A model generated the notes under the pieces. It worked only from the letters and a program-made list of their open reading frames with translations, made no database searches and was not told where the DNA came from. DNA of 64,000 bases from Alphaproteobacteria bacterium CG11_big_fil_rev_8_21_14_0_20_39_49 (GTDB taxonomy: Bacteria > Pseudomonadota > Alphaproteobacteria > Rickettsiales > UBA6187): the NCBI GenBank assembly GCA_002787635.1, contig PCXK01000028.1:188728-252727 (forward strand). Reading direction: 5' to 3'. A program made the translations under genes and the position numbers. Positions within the stretch are counted from its first letter, which is position 1, and every line of letters begins with the position of its first letter. Shown piece after piece: positions 46,709 through 56,007 of the stretch.

Positions 46709-47020
46709 TTAACCCTCAACCTTGGGATTATCAACAGAATCATTATCGCAATAGGTTGAAAGATATTTCACAAGCTTTTTAATCCTTTTGTATCTTACAT
46801 AATAATATACGGCTCTGCCCTGACGATTTGATGCTATCAACTTAGCGTCGGCAAGGCTGCTAAGATGGAATGATAAAGTAGCTCCCGGAATATTAAGAAT
46901 CTTCCCTATCTCACCGGCAGGCATTCCTTTCTCACCTTTTTCCATTAAGAGATTATAAATTGCCAATCTTGAATCATGACCCAATGCTATAAATGATTTT
47001 ACAATATTCGATGTTTTCAT
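46709..47020 (-). CDS. ArsR-family transcriptional regulator
   Basis: 103 residues from the ATG at 47020, which begins just before the conserved helix KSFIALGHDSRLAIYNLLME; the open frame continues to 47113 without a better start. The winged-helix core reads MPAGEIGKILNIPGATLSFH and LSSLADAKLIASNRQGRAVYYYV. The usual metal-binding cysteines of ArsR (ELCVCDL) are absent, so it is probably not a metal sensor of that type. It is divergent from the DsbA-like gene and may control it. Confidence 0.86.
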   Translation of the reverse strand: MKTSNIVKSFIALGHDSRLAIYNLLMEKGEKGMPAGEIGKILNIPGATLSFHLSSLADAKLIASNRQGRAVYYYVRYKRIKKLVKYLSTYCDNDSVDNPKVEG

Positions 47021-47226
47021 AACTATAATAACGCCCGACTTGTGTTTAGGATTGAAATGTAATAGTCTAAGAGACATATAACATTCTATACTATTAGAAT
47101 ACTCGCCGCCCATTGTAAAGAATTTTATAAAATTAATTTTATATTTAAACTTATCGCTTGATTATTTAGTTAATATAAAAGACAATGATTGTGTTTTGTA
47201 AATCTAATTGTACAAGAGGTACTATC

Positions 47227-48000
47227 GTGTCAAGTAAATTGCGTATCCTGTTTTTTATAATAGTCAGTGCAGGATTGATTACGTTCGTTATATCGTTTAA
47301 CTCAAACAATCCGCGTGCGGTGAATTCTGAAAAGGGCGTTAGCGAAGAAGACGTTAACAGGCTAATCGGCGAATATATAAAGAATAACCCTCAGGAAATT
47401 CTGGACTCCCTGACTCAATACCAGATAACCAAGCAGCGTGAGGAAGAAGAGAATGCGGCTAAGAATGTCATTGATAAGCTTGACGAACTGCAAAACAATC
47501 CCCTTGATCCCGTAGTGGGAAATCCTGAAGGTGATGTTACTATAGTTGAGTTTTTTGACTATACTTGCGGCTATTGCAAAAAAATAATGCCTTATATAGC
47601 CGAAATAATTAAGGAAGACCCTAATGTAAAAGTGGTATTTAAAGAGATACCTATTTTAGGTCCTAACGCTATAATAGCAGCAAAAGCCTCTATAGCGGTA
47701 TATCAGATAGCCCCTGAAAAATATTTCGAATTCCACACAAAACTTATGTCAAAACGTATAACAAGCAAGGCTTCCGTACTTGAAGAGGCTACAGCTTTAG
47801 GAATTGACGCTAAACAAGTTGAAGAAAGAATGGAAAGCGATGAAGTTATCAATATCATATTAAAAAGCAAGGAACTTGCCGAGTCTATCGGTGTAAGAGG
47901 AACTCCTGCTATAGTCATCGGAGAAACCCTGTTCCCCGGAGCAATTGACCTTGAAACGTTTAGAAAGCAGATAGCCCAAGAACGTGCTAAAAATAAATAA
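47227..48000 (+). CDS. DsbA/Com1-like thiol-disulfide oxidoreductase
   Basis: 257 residues from GTG 47227, which has AAGAGG seven bases upstream; an ATG at 47185 is open but less well supported. A single N-terminal helix (RILFFIIVSAGLITFVISF) acts as signal anchor. After a helical region (NPQEILDSLTQYQITKQREE) comes a thioredoxin fold with the active site DYTCGYCKK and the cis-proline loop VRGTPAIVIG. It oxidises or isomerises disulfides in the periplasm. The ankyrin-SPOR protein and YfiR in this window are potential clients because they carry paired cysteines. Similar proteins are common in Rickettsiales (Com1-type). Confidence 0.9.
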   Translation: MSSKLRILFFIIVSAGLITFVISFNSNNPRAVNSEKGVSEEDVNRLIGEYIKNNPQEILDSLTQYQITKQREEEENAAKNVIDKLDELQNNPLDPVVGNPEGDVTIVEFFDYTCGYCKKIMPYIAEIIKEDPNVKVVFKEIPILGPNAIIAAKASIAVYQIAPEKYFEFHTKLMSKRITSKASVLEEATALGIDAKQVEERMESDEVINIILKSKELAESIGVRGTPAIVIGETLFPGAIDLETFRKQIAQERAKNK

Positions 48001-48018
48001 GGTATAACAGCTTTAGAT

Positions 48019-48053
48019 AAAAAGGGGCATTGAAATAATGCCCCTTTTTTATT
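48019..48053 (+). terminator. Strong rho-independent terminator after the DsbA-like gene
   Basis: AAAGGGGCATT (48021-48031) pairs with AATGCCCCTTT (48037-48047) around a 5-base loop; the second arm runs into a T tract (48045-48053). It starts 20 bases after the stop at 48000. This is the clearest intrinsic terminator in the window. Confidence 0.9.
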
Positions 48054-48105
48054 TATGATTTCTTTGATTTTACTGTATAATCCCTAATCGTCACCATAAA
48101 AAAGC

Positions 48106-48384
48106 TTACATCAAAGTAGATGCATATGACTGTAGCTTCAGACTCGGTTTATTCGGTTCAATTACTTTATATTCCAATCCGTTACGCTCTGCGTATTTTA
48201 TAGCCTCTTCTTTTGAATCGAATTTTAACTTTATCTGCCTATTAGTATCGGCATTACCCGTCCACCCCATAATCGGCTCAATATACTTTGTATCCTTACT
48301 TTCATGTTCAAGATACCACTTTTTCAAATTTCCTTTACCCGACTGCATAGCATTTTTGGCAGGTATATATATTTTTACCGACAT
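48106..48384 (-). CDS. NDUFS4-like accessory subunit of NADH dehydrogenase (ETC complex I)
   Basis: 92 residues. KKWYLEHESKDTKYIEPIMG and WTGNADTNRQIKLKFDSKEE followed by AIKYAERNGLEY match the family that includes mitochondrial NDUFS4. In alphaproteobacteria this is a supernumerary subunit of respiratory complex I. It is soluble and would sit at the peripheral arm. It lies alone, away from nuo genes. Together with sdhCDAB it indicates an aerobic respiratory chain. Confidence 0.88.
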   Translation of the reverse strand: MSVKIYIPAKNAMQSGKGNLKKWYLEHESKDTKYIEPIMGWTGNADTNRQIKLKFDSKEEAIKYAERNGLEYKVIEPNKPSLKLQSYASTLM

Positions 48385-48578
48385 ATGATTTATCCTGTAA
48401 TTTGTTATAGTCGAAACTAATACAATAATATTTTCAAAACATCAACACTAACCGTAGGCAACCATAAAATTGCACAATCTAACGAAAAATATAACCGATA
48501 ATACAAAATATCGCATGGACAATAACATAAAAAATCTCTATAAATTTATATATAAAATTTATAGATACGGGAGCAAAA

Positions 48579-48824
48579 ATGTCTATAAAAGTATCAGATA
48601 TTAAAAAAATGGACTTTGAAACTGCGGCTACCGAACTGGAAAAAATTGTCGATAATTTTGAAAGCGGCAATATAAGTCTGGAAAAATCAATTGAGCAATA
48701 CGCAACAGCCGCCCAACTAAAAGCCCAGTGCGATAAAAAACTATCCGAAGCAAAGCTGAAAGTGGAAAAAGTAACCTCAAGCGACTCCGATAGCATAAAA
48801 ACATCGTCATTTGACATAGATTAG
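48579..48824 (+). CDS. xseB: Exodeoxyribonuclease VII small subunit
   Basis: 81 residues with MDFETAATELEKIVDNFESG and the NISLEKSIEQYATAAQLKAQ segment, the helical hairpin pattern of XseB. GGGAG precedes the ATG at about 6 bases. It partners the XseA large subunit (not in this window) in processing single-stranded DNA ends. The gene is isolated on the plus strand between two non-coding regions. Confidence 0.88.
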   Translation: MSIKVSDIKKMDFETAATELEKIVDNFESGNISLEKSIEQYATAAQLKAQCDKKLSEAKLKVEKVTSSDSDSIKTSSFDID

Positions 48825-48922
48825 GCGGGCTTGCCACCACATATACAAAAAAACCCTTAGTTATCACCCCCTTATCATATATTCTTCGTGTTAGGTTTCA
48901 CTTGTTTTTTACAATGTGTTAG

Positions 48923-48990
48923 TTATGTCATTACCCGAATTTGCGAAGCAAATTATAGGGTAATCTCATTTAAATTTATTGAACACTCCC
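48923..48990. repeat. Remnant of family D core joined to a family A end
   Basis: ATTACCCGAATTTGCGAAGC + AAATTATAGGGTAAT is the family D core hairpin with both arms changed together (ATTACCC/GGGTAAT instead of ATCCCCC/GGGGGAT). It is followed by TTTATTGAACACTCCC, a family A end. The terminal inverted repeats of family D are missing. The 348-base gap 48825-49172 holds nothing else that I can identify. Confidence 0.55.
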
Positions 48991-49172
48991 TCTTACGAGC
49001 AATCCTTTATACAAAAAATATACTTACACCGCTTTTTTTATTGATTAATTTATTAGTATAAAATATCATTACAATTGGGTCTTGATAACACATTATAAAA
49101 CAGCAATAATTACTATTACGCATCTATAAAAGTGGAAATATTACAATTTGTTAAATTAAGGAACCTTTAAAG

Positions 49173-50435
49173 ATGGTGGACAAAGATCAAAAGCAGATAG
49201 AATCAGGAACTCAAACACCTGAAAAAATAGACCTTTTACAAATAGCGAAAGCAGCTCAAAAAACATTATACAAGCCGGTTTCAGACAGTCTTGATAAATA
49301 CAAACCGCAACAGACAGATTCAACAAATCAGCAACAGCAACAATCTAATATAGGCTATGATCTCTTACGTGACTTTCTGGCAATCGGTGTCACTCAACCG
49401 GCTATATCTTATATCACACTGGCACGTAATGAATTAAATAACAAGCCGCATAAAAACCCTCAGGAAGTGCTAAAGGAACGCTATCAACACTGGAGCCGCA
49501 ACCCTGTGCATAACAGCTTTATGTCAACAAACGGTTTTGGGGTTTTTCAAAGAAGGACTACCTCATTTGTAGCTGTAAACGGAGCAATAGACAAAGCTTT
49601 ACCTCCGAGCAGTGATAGCGACACAAGCACTGCATATGCGGAAGCTTTTAAAAGAAGTGCGGCAAAAGCAGGATTGGAAACCATCGTAAATGTTTATAGC
49701 GAAGCATCTAATCTTAAAGATTACTACGGCTCAAAACAAGGCGTGCCTAGCGTCATCAAAAGTATTGCACCGGGTTCTTTAGCAAGAAATCTGACTATTA
49801 TGGGGGGCTATGAGGGAGCAAAACTGGCTTCTAAACTACAATCATACAATCCGACGGAAGCAGCTGTTGCAGGCGGATTATTCGGACTGGCTACAGGTTT
49901 TGCTGCAGGCATAATCGACAACAAAATCACCTTCAAACAGGTTGCCGAAATGGCAAAATCAGAATCTTTAAAAAGCACCGAAACATCGGTATTAAAACCT
50001 AACCCACGCAGTGCATTGGCGGCAGGTTTACTAAGATCCGTTCAGGCAGGACTTACAACCGGAGCCTTAACACTCGGCTACGCAATAATGAATGAGATTA
50101 AAAAAACCATGCAGGAAAAAGATGCTAACGGTAATACGATGCAATTTTCACAAAAGGATTTTGAAGCTATCAAAACAGCGGCATTTGAAACCACGAGCGG
50201 TATAAAAAAGAACATACAAGGCATGTTGGGCAGAGTCACGGATAGCGATGATAGAATGCATTATCAAATAAAACGAACTGAAAACGGCGAAGCAGCACAA
50301 CAACAACGCAAGTCTTTTGCCGAATCTGCCGCCAAGCCGATATCTACATCACATGCGGATAAGTTTGTAAAATCAAAAATGCAGGAAGCACTTGAAAGGG
50401 ACACCCCCCCTAAAGACTCCGGTCTTGGCAGATGA
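49173..50435 (+). CDS. Hypothetical protein (420 aa) with glycine/alanine-rich central segments
   Basis: A complete frame with no strong ribosome-binding site (AAGGAACCTTTAAAG). The first 70 residues are hydrophilic and Gln-rich (a run of five Gln near residue 55). Three regions could be membrane-associated: around DLLRDFLAIGVTQPAISYI, AAVAGGLFGLATGFAAGII and RSALAAGLLRSVQAGLTTGA + LTLGYAI. The last 90 residues are charged and disordered (QQQRKSFAESAAKP). There is no signal peptide. I recognise no family. The mix of Gln-rich termini and amphipathic hydrophobic core is reminiscent of proteins that insert in membranes after release, but this is speculation. Confidence 0.6.
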   Translation: MVDKDQKQIESGTQTPEKIDLLQIAKAAQKTLYKPVSDSLDKYKPQQTDSTNQQQQQSNIGYDLLRDFLAIGVTQPAISYITLARNELNNKPHKNPQEVLKERYQHWSRNPVHNSFMSTNGFGVFQRRTTSFVAVNGAIDKALPPSSDSDTSTAYAEAFKRSAAKAGLETIVNVYSEASNLKDYYGSKQGVPSVIKSIAPGSLARNLTIMGGYEGAKLASKLQSYNPTEAAVAGGLFGLATGFAAGIIDNKITFKQVAEMAKSESLKSTETSVLKPNPRSALAAGLLRSVQAGLTTGALTLGYAIMNEIKKTMQEKDANGNTMQFSQKDFEAIKTAAFETTSGIKKNIQGMLGRVTDSDDRMHYQIKRTENGEAAQQQRKSFAESAAKPISTSHADKFVKSKMQEALERDTPPKDSGLGR

Positions 50436-50440
50436 GCAGG

Positions 50441-51604
50441 TTATGCAAATAATTCTTTAGTATGTCTTGCAATAATCAATTCTTCGTTGGTGGGTATAAC
50501 ATAAACTTTTATGTCGCTATCGGCATAACTTATGCACAGGTCGTTTAAGGCATTACTTTTTTTATTTATTTTTATGCCAAACCACCCTAAATTATTGCAT
50601 ATTTTTTCTCTTATTAAGGGACTATTCTCCCCTACCCCTGCCGTAAATATAACTGCGTCCAACCCTCCGATAACAGGAATTAATCCCGATAGGCTTCTGG
50701 CAGCTACCAGACAAAACATATCTATTGCAAATTTTGCTCTCTCATCATCACTTTGTAACAACTCCCGCATATCATTACTTAAACCGGAAACGCCTTTTAA
50801 ACCGGACTCTTTGTACAATAAGCTCTTAATTTGATTTAACTGCATTTTACATTCCTCAGCCAAATAAAGTATTATTCCCGGATCAATATTCCCTGCCCTT
50901 GTTCCCATCATAAGTCCGTCTAAAGCGGTAAACCCCATCGTAGTTACCTTGCTCATTTTATTGCTTACCGCACACATGCTAGCACCATTGCCAAGATGGG
51001 CAATAATTACTTTCCCGTTAGCATTATCTTTCAAATTAATATCTAATGTAGAACATATATATTCATATGAAAGACCATGAAATCCATAGCGAATAACCCC
51101 TTCATTGAAATATTTTTCAGGCAACGGATATGACTTTACTATATCTTCCTGCGTATCATGGAATGCGGTGTCAAAACACGCCGCTTGTGTTATGTTCGGA
51201 TATATAGCGGTAAACACCTCTATAGCCTCAATATTATGCGGCTGATGCAATGGTGCGAGCGGTATTATTTTTTTTAGTTCACTTATAACGCTATTATCAA
51301 TAACCACCGGCTTTAAGAACTTAGTTCCGCCATGCACTACACGGTGTCCGATAGCTACGATATTTATTTCATCTGATTTACTTTCTATCCATTTTACCAA
51401 TTCCGCTATAGCAAAATGATGCCCCTGCTCTTTTAAAGATGATTGCAAAACTATATCACCGTCAGAATTTTTTATTCTCATATTGGGAATATGCTGCAAA
51501 TCCTCAATCAATATCGAATATAAAAGTTTCAAATCCCCTAACGTATATATAGCGAATTTAATAGATGAAGAACCTGCATTTATTGTAATAATATTATCGT
51601 CCAT
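50441..51604 (-). CDS. ackA: Acetate kinase
   Basis: 387 residues from the ATG at 51604, with AGGAG five bases upstream. Signatures are INAGSSSIKFAIY, GHRVVHGG, AACFDTAFH, IAHLGNGASMCAV and FTAGVGENSPLIREK, in order. It interconverts acetyl phosphate and acetate with ATP/ADP. No pta gene is adjacent, although the two are usually paired; a distant pta or an acetyl-phosphate source is needed. Its 3' end is only 5 bases from the 420-residue orphan, in convergent orientation. Confidence 0.95.
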   Translation of the reverse strand: MDDNIITINAGSSSIKFAIYTLGDLKLLYSILIEDLQHIPNMRIKNSDGDIVLQSSLKEQGHHFAIAELVKWIESKSDEINIVAIGHRVVHGGTKFLKPVVIDNSVISELKKIIPLAPLHQPHNIEAIEVFTAIYPNITQAACFDTAFHDTQEDIVKSYPLPEKYFNEGVIRYGFHGLSYEYICSTLDINLKDNANGKVIIAHLGNGASMCAVSNKMSKVTTMGFTALDGLMMGTRAGNIDPGIILYLAEECKMQLNQIKSLLYKESGLKGVSGLSNDMRELLQSDDERAKFAIDMFCLVAARSLSGLIPVIGGLDAVIFTAGVGENSPLIREKICNNLGWFGIKINKKSNALNDLCISYADSDIKVYVIPTNEELIIARHTKELFA

Positions 51605-51752
51605 AACCGCTCCTGATATTGGCAAAGACTACTTATAATTTTGATATTCCGCAATTAAATATATTTAATCTTATTCTTGCTTGATTTTATAGAAAAAGAG
51701 TTTTAGTTTAAGCACCAATTTTAACGGTTTTCAAATATTATGAAGATTTTTT

Positions 51753-52145
51753 ATGTCAAAAAAGACTAACGGTAATACAAGTAAGCGACCGCTATCACCT
51801 CATTTGACTATATATAAGCCGCAGATTACCTCGGTTCTTTCAATAAGCCACCGTTTGACGGGCTTGGGTTTATTCGTGGGAGCTTTATTACTGGCATGGT
51901 GGATAGTTTTTAACGTATATGGAACTTGTGACTGTATTAACCCTATTATTTTCTCTACCTTCGGGCGTGTATTTCTAATTTTATGGACACTGGCATTATA
52001 TTATCACATGCTAAACGGCATCCGTCACTTATTCTGGGATATGGGAAAAGGTTTTGAAATAAAAACCGTAAATAAATCGGGAATTATTGTATTGCTGGGA
52101 GCTTTTGGTCTTACAATAGCCAGTTGGGTATATGTAACATTATAA
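51753..52145 (+). CDS. sdhC: Succinate dehydrogenase cytochrome b556 subunit
   Basis: 130 residues with three membrane helices. The family start RPLSPHLTIYKPQITSVLSI with the SISHRLTG quinone/heme motif and the YHMLNGIRHLFWDMGKGF block (heme-ligand histidine) are intact. It anchors SdhAB and binds heme b and ubiquinone in the inner membrane. It is the first gene of sdhCDAB, 16 bases before sdhD. Confidence 0.93.
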   Translation: MSKKTNGNTSKRPLSPHLTIYKPQITSVLSISHRLTGLGLFVGALLLAWWIVFNVYGTCDCINPIIFSTFGRVFLILWTLALYYHMLNGIRHLFWDMGKGFEIKTVNKSGIIVLLGAFGLTIASWVYVTL

Positions 52146-52161
52146 ATTTAAGGTTTTTTAA

Positions 52162-52638
52162 ATGGATTTACGCACTCCTTTAGGAAGAGTTAAGGGCTTG
52201 GGTTCCGCAAAAAGCGGTTCTCATCACTGGTGGATGCAGCGTGTTACCGCTTTAGCACTAATACCGCTTGTAATATGGTTTATATTAAATGTAATCAAGG
52301 CAAGTACAGGTGCAGACAGGTTCATTGACATATTTTCCAATCCGTTCAATGCAGTAGGAATGGTATTATTTATATGCGTAGCATTATATCACGGAGCTAT
52401 AGGATTTAGAGTTATAGTAGAGGATTATGTTCATTGCGGTTGCGGTAAAAACTTCCTGATTATCGGAGCTAATTTTTTTACTACGGTAACGGCAGTGGCA
52501 GCGGTTCTTGCGGTTATTACTTTCCATACGGGAGGAGCAAAAACCGTCAAGCCAGCCGGCAAAGAAAACTGTCCTTACGGCAGCCATCAAAAATCAGATG
52601 GCAAGAAATATGAAAATTGTGATAAACATAAGCGTTAA
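52162..52638 (+). CDS. sdhD: Succinate dehydrogenase membrane anchor subunit with unusual C-terminal tail
   Basis: 158 residues. The anchor is standard: [20 protein letters not shown], the [20 protein letters not shown] helix, and the heme/quinone block [18 protein letters not shown]. The third helix ends near residue 124. After it comes a hydrophilic tail of about 33 residues rich in Lys, Gly, Cys and His ([20 protein letters not shown]) that typical SdhD proteins lack. The tail would be on one side of the membrane and might bind metal. AAGG precedes the start. Confidence 0.9.
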   Translation: MDLRTPLGRVKGLGSAKSGSHHWWMQRVTALALIPLVIWFILNVIKASTGADRFIDIFSNPFNAVGMVLFICVALYHGAIGFRVIVEDYVHCGCGKNFLIIGANFFTTVTAVAAVLAVITFHTGGAKTVKPAGKENCPYGSHQKSDGKKYENCDKHKR

Positions 52639-52649
52639 TAGGATTAATT

Positions 52650-54446
52650 ATGGCAAATAAAGCCTATGAAATAGTTGAGCATGAATATGATGTAGTGGTG
52701 GTCGGAGCAGGTGGTGCGGGGCTGCGTGCAACATTCGGAATGGCACAGGCAGGACTATCTACGGCATGCATAAGCAAGGTGTTCCCGACCCGTAGTCATA
52801 CGGTTGCTGCACAAGGCGGAATAAGTGCCGCCCTTGGTAATATGGGCGAAGATGACTGGCGTTGGCATATGTATGATACGGTAAAAGGTTCCGACTGGCT
52901 AGGCGATCAGGACGCAATCGAATATATGTGCAAAGAAGCTCCGGCAGCTATATTAGAGCTTGAACAATACGGCGTACCGTTTTCACGTACAGGTGAAGGC
53001 AAAATTTACCAAAGACCTTTCGGCGGAATGACAACTCATTACGGAGAGGGCAAAGCGGCACAAAGGACATGTGCGGCGGCTGACAGGACCGGTCACGCAA
53101 TATTGCATACATTATACACACAGGCACTACGCCATAACGCAAAATTCTTTATTGAGTTCTTCGCCCTTGATTTGATTATGGACGAAGAAGGTGTTTGCCG
53201 TGGTGTTATGGCATGGAACTTAGATGACGGAAAAATACACCGCTTCCGTGCGCAACTGGTTGTTTTGGCTACGGGCGGATACGGACGTGCGTATTTCTCC
53301 TGTACATCGGCACACACATGCACCGGTGACGGCGGCGGAATGGTTGCACGTGCCGGCTTGCCGTTGCAAGATATGGAATTTGTGCAATTCCACCCGACAG
53401 GTATTTATGGTGCAGGCTGTTTAATAACCGAAGGTGTCCGAGGTGAAGGCGGATATCTTGTAAACTCCGAAGGTGAGCGTTTTATGGAACGCTACGCACC
53501 ATCTGCAAAAGATCTGGCTTCCCGTGACGTTGTAAGCCGTGCGATGACTATTGAAATTCGAGAAAAACGTGGCGTAGGTGATAAAAAAGACCATATTTAC
53601 TTACATCTTGACCATTTAGAAGATGAAGTTATCCATAAAAAACTTCCCGGTATCGCAGAAAGTGCTAGGATATTTGCCGGAGTTGACGTTACAAAACAAC
53701 CTATACCGGTTTTACCTACGGTTCACTATAATATGGGCGGCATTCCTACCAACTATAAATGCGAGGTGGTAACTACAAGAGGCAAGGATAAAGAGGCGGT
53801 AGTTCCGGGGCTTATGGCAATCGGTGAGGCAGGCTGTGTATCGGTGCATGGTGCAAACCGCTTGGGTTCTAATTCACTGCTTGATCTGGTGGTGTTCGGT
53901 CGTGCGGCAGCATTGCAAGCAAAGGAAATCATAAAGCCGGGTCAGTCACATAAGGTTTTACCTGAAAATGCAGGTGATAATGCTATAGCACGCCTTGACA
54001 AGATAAGGAATTCAAAGGGCAAAATGTCTACCGCTCAAATACGTGATAACATGCAGGTAACAATGCAGGATCATGCGGCGGTTTTCCGTGAAGAAACCAG
54101 CCTGCAAGAAGGTCTTGATAAAATAACAAACGTATATGAAAGCTATATTGAAATAGGCATATCCGATCGTGGCATGACATGGAATAGTGACTTGGTTGAG
54201 GCATTGGAGCTTGATAACTTACGCTCACAGGCAGTTGTTACTTTAGCATGTGCGTTAAACAGAAAAGAAAGCCGCGGAGCTCATGCACGTGAGGATTATC
54301 CTGACAGGGATGATAAAAACTGGCATAAACATTCTACGGCATGGATTAGCGATAAGGGTAAAGTAAAAATTGATTACAGACCGGTTCACATGAACACATT
54401 AAGTAACGAAGTTCAGGTTGTACCGCTTAAGAAGAGGGTGTATTAA
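52650..54446 (+). CDS. sdhA: Succinate dehydrogenase flavoprotein subunit
   Basis: 598 residues. FAD-binding [14 protein letters not shown], the flavin-attachment histidine in [14 protein letters not shown], the catalytic arginine/histidine regions ([30 protein letters not shown]) and [19 protein letters not shown] are intact. The C-terminus ends normally ([12 protein letters not shown]). It oxidises succinate to fumarate in the TCA cycle. AGGA precedes the ATG. Its stop overlaps the start of a truncated four-helix-bundle gene. Confidence 0.96.
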   Translation: MANKAYEIVEHEYDVVVVGAGGAGLRATFGMAQAGLSTACISKVFPTRSHTVAAQGGISAALGNMGEDDWRWHMYDTVKGSDWLGDQDAIEYMCKEAPAAILELEQYGVPFSRTGEGKIYQRPFGGMTTHYGEGKAAQRTCAAADRTGHAILHTLYTQALRHNAKFFIEFFALDLIMDEEGVCRGVMAWNLDDGKIHRFRAQLVVLATGGYGRAYFSCTSAHTCTGDGGGMVARAGLPLQDMEFVQFHPTGIYGAGCLITEGVRGEGGYLVNSEGERFMERYAPSAKDLASRDVVSRAMTIEIREKRGVGDKKDHIYLHLDHLEDEVIHKKLPGIAESARIFAGVDVTKQPIPVLPTVHYNMGGIPTNYKCEVVTTRGKDKEAVVPGLMAIGEAGCVSVHGANRLGSNSLLDLVVFGRAAALQAKEIIKPGQSHKVLPENAGDNAIARLDKIRNSKGKMSTAQIRDNMQVTMQDHAAVFREETSLQEGLDKITNVYESYIEIGISDRGMTWNSDLVEALELDNLRSQAVVTLACALNRKESRGAHAREDYPDRDDKNWHKHSTAWISDKGKVKIDYRPVHMNTLSNEVQVVPLKKRVY

Positions 54447-54616
54447 TGGGGGACGCAGAAAAATTGAGTAATAGTATAATAGATAACCCTATCATCGCTT
54501 ATTCATATAAAGATTTGAAAGTTTGGCAAAAATCAAGAGAATTAGTAAAGTTAAGTTACGAAATTTCTAGTAAATTGCCTGAAAATGAAAAATTTGGACG
54601 TTTAGAAAAAAACTAA
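54446..54616 (+). pseudogene. Truncated four-helix-bundle (S23-like) protein gene between sdhA and sdhB
   Basis: The ATG overlaps the sdhA stop (TAATG). After about 20 unrelated residues the frame reads AYSYKDLKVWQKSRELVKLS, then ELPENEK-like YEISSKLPENEKFG, the conserved first helix of the four-helix-bundle family found in 23S rRNA intervening sequences and as free genes. It then breaks off into RLEKN and a stop; the remaining three helices (normally about 70 residues more) are missing. I read it as a remnant of a gene inserted in the sdh operon. A short functional peptide cannot be excluded. Confidence 0.75.
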
Positions 54617-54679
54617 GAGATAAGATAAATTAATAACTATTAAACCAATATACCTTTAAACTTATATACTATTAATAAT

Positions 54680-55480
54680 ATGGTTGAATTTGCATTACCG
54701 AAAAACTCAAAAATTTCAAAGGGTAAATATGTAAAAGCACCTGAGGGGGCTACTAATATCCGTAAGGTAAAAGTTTATCGTTGGGATCCTGAAAATCTTG
54801 ATGACAATGGCGAGCCTAAAAACCCTACCATTGATACTTACGAGGTTGACCTTGATAATTGCGGTCCTATGGTACTTGACGCACTGCTGAAAATTAAGAA
54901 CGAAATCGACAGCACCCTGACCTTACGCCGCTCTTGTCGTGAAGGAATTTGCGGTAGCTGTGCAATGAATATCGACGGTACTAATACATTAGCATGTACA
55001 AAAGGCTGTGACGAGATAAAGGGTGACATTAATATTTATCCGCTTCCGCATATGCCGGTTATAAAAGACTTAGTTCCCGATCTGACTAATTTTTATGCTC
55101 AATATGAATCAATCGAACCATGGCTGAAAACCGATTCCCCTGCCCCGTCTAATTCGGAAAGGCTACAATCGCCCGAAGACAGAGATAAGCTTGACGGGCT
55201 GTATGAATGTATCTTATGTGCATGTTGCTCGGCAAGTTGCCCTAGCTATTGGTGGAATTCAGATAAATACTTAGGACCAGCCGTTCTAATGCAGGCTTAC
55301 CGCTGGATTATCGACAGCCGTGACGAATATACGGGCGAACGCCTTGATGCACTGGAAGACCCGTTCAAGCTTTATCGCTGCCATACCATAATGAACTGTG
55401 CCAACACATGCCCTAAAGGATTAAATCCGGGCAAGGCTATAGCAGAAATAAAGAAAATGATGATTGAACGACAAGGATAA
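54680..55480 (+). CDS. sdhB: Succinate dehydrogenase iron-sulfur subunit
   Basis: 266 residues. The [2Fe-2S] cluster ligands are in [18 protein letters not shown] and the downstream LACTKGC. The [4Fe-4S]/[3Fe-4S] ligands are in [16 protein letters not shown] and [17 protein letters not shown]. It passes electrons from SdhA to quinone. It begins 233 bases after sdhA, with no obvious ribosome-binding site; the AT-rich stretch before it (TATACTATTAATAAT) might supply a local promoter. The wide gap is unusual for sdhAB and coincides with the inserted remnant. Confidence 0.95.
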   Translation: MVEFALPKNSKISKGKYVKAPEGATNIRKVKVYRWDPENLDDNGEPKNPTIDTYEVDLDNCGPMVLDALLKIKNEIDSTLTLRRSCREGICGSCAMNIDGTNTLACTKGCDEIKGDINIYPLPHMPVIKDLVPDLTNFYAQYESIEPWLKTDSPAPSNSERLQSPEDRDKLDGLYECILCACCSASCPSYWWNSDKYLGPAVLMQAYRWIIDSRDEYTGERLDALEDPFKLYRCHTIMNCANTCPKGLNPGKAIAEIKKMMIERQG

Positions 55481-55503
55481 ATAAGAATACGGTTTTTCTG
55501 AAT

Positions 55504-55902
55504 TTATTTTTTAGTTTCAGTCTTGCTGTCCCTTGCGTCTATTTGTTCTGCAAGCATAAGGAATTGCGAACCTGCATCTTTATTATAACCAACTATATAA
55601 TAATAAGCGTTCTTTTCCGACCTTCTTTTTTCTTTCTGGTTACGGGAGCTAATTACACTGTCTTTTTTTCTCCACGCCACCCCTATAATTTTTCCATAAT
55701 TTTTTTCATTGATATTTAACACACTTTGTTGTGTCCAAGCGTATTTTCCTACATTACTACAATATTTAGAAGTATATCTTTTATTATCTTTTTTGCACAC
55801 TGACTCAAATTGCATTTGATCGGCATTACTCACCACATAAGCCCCGCCACCGAGCAATCCGACAGTAAAAATTACAGCTAAAAATATTTTAAAATACTTC
55901 AC
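55504..55902 (-). CDS. Hypothetical exported protein (132 aa)
   Basis: An N-terminal hydrophobic helix (IFLAVIFTVGLLGGGAYVV) acts as signal peptide or membrane anchor. The mature region is basic and contains two cysteines (ESVCKKDNKRYTSKYCSN) that could form a disulfide, and ends in a very charged tail. I recognise no family. It is convergent with sdhB, 23 bases from its stop, and divergent from the phosphopantetheinyl transferase gene. Confidence 0.6.
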   Translation of the reverse strand: MKYFKIFLAVIFTVGLLGGGAYVVSNADQMQFESVCKKDNKRYTSKYCSNVGKYAWTQQSVLNINEKNYGKIIGVAWRKKDSVISSRNQKEKRRSEKNAYYYIVGYNKDAGSQFLMLAEQIDARDSKTETKK

Positions 55903-56007
55903 TTTTCAATCCTTAATTGAACATTTAAACTATTAATACTAATAGCACTGGACACATTATGTCAATGGGGTAAAATAATATTTTCAAATATAGATTCATT
56001 ACAAAAA

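Noticed and set aside
48479..48867. Minus-strand frames opposite xseB
   Set aside because: The plus-strand xseB has a strong ribosome-binding site and family match; the opposing frames are hydrophobic shadows.
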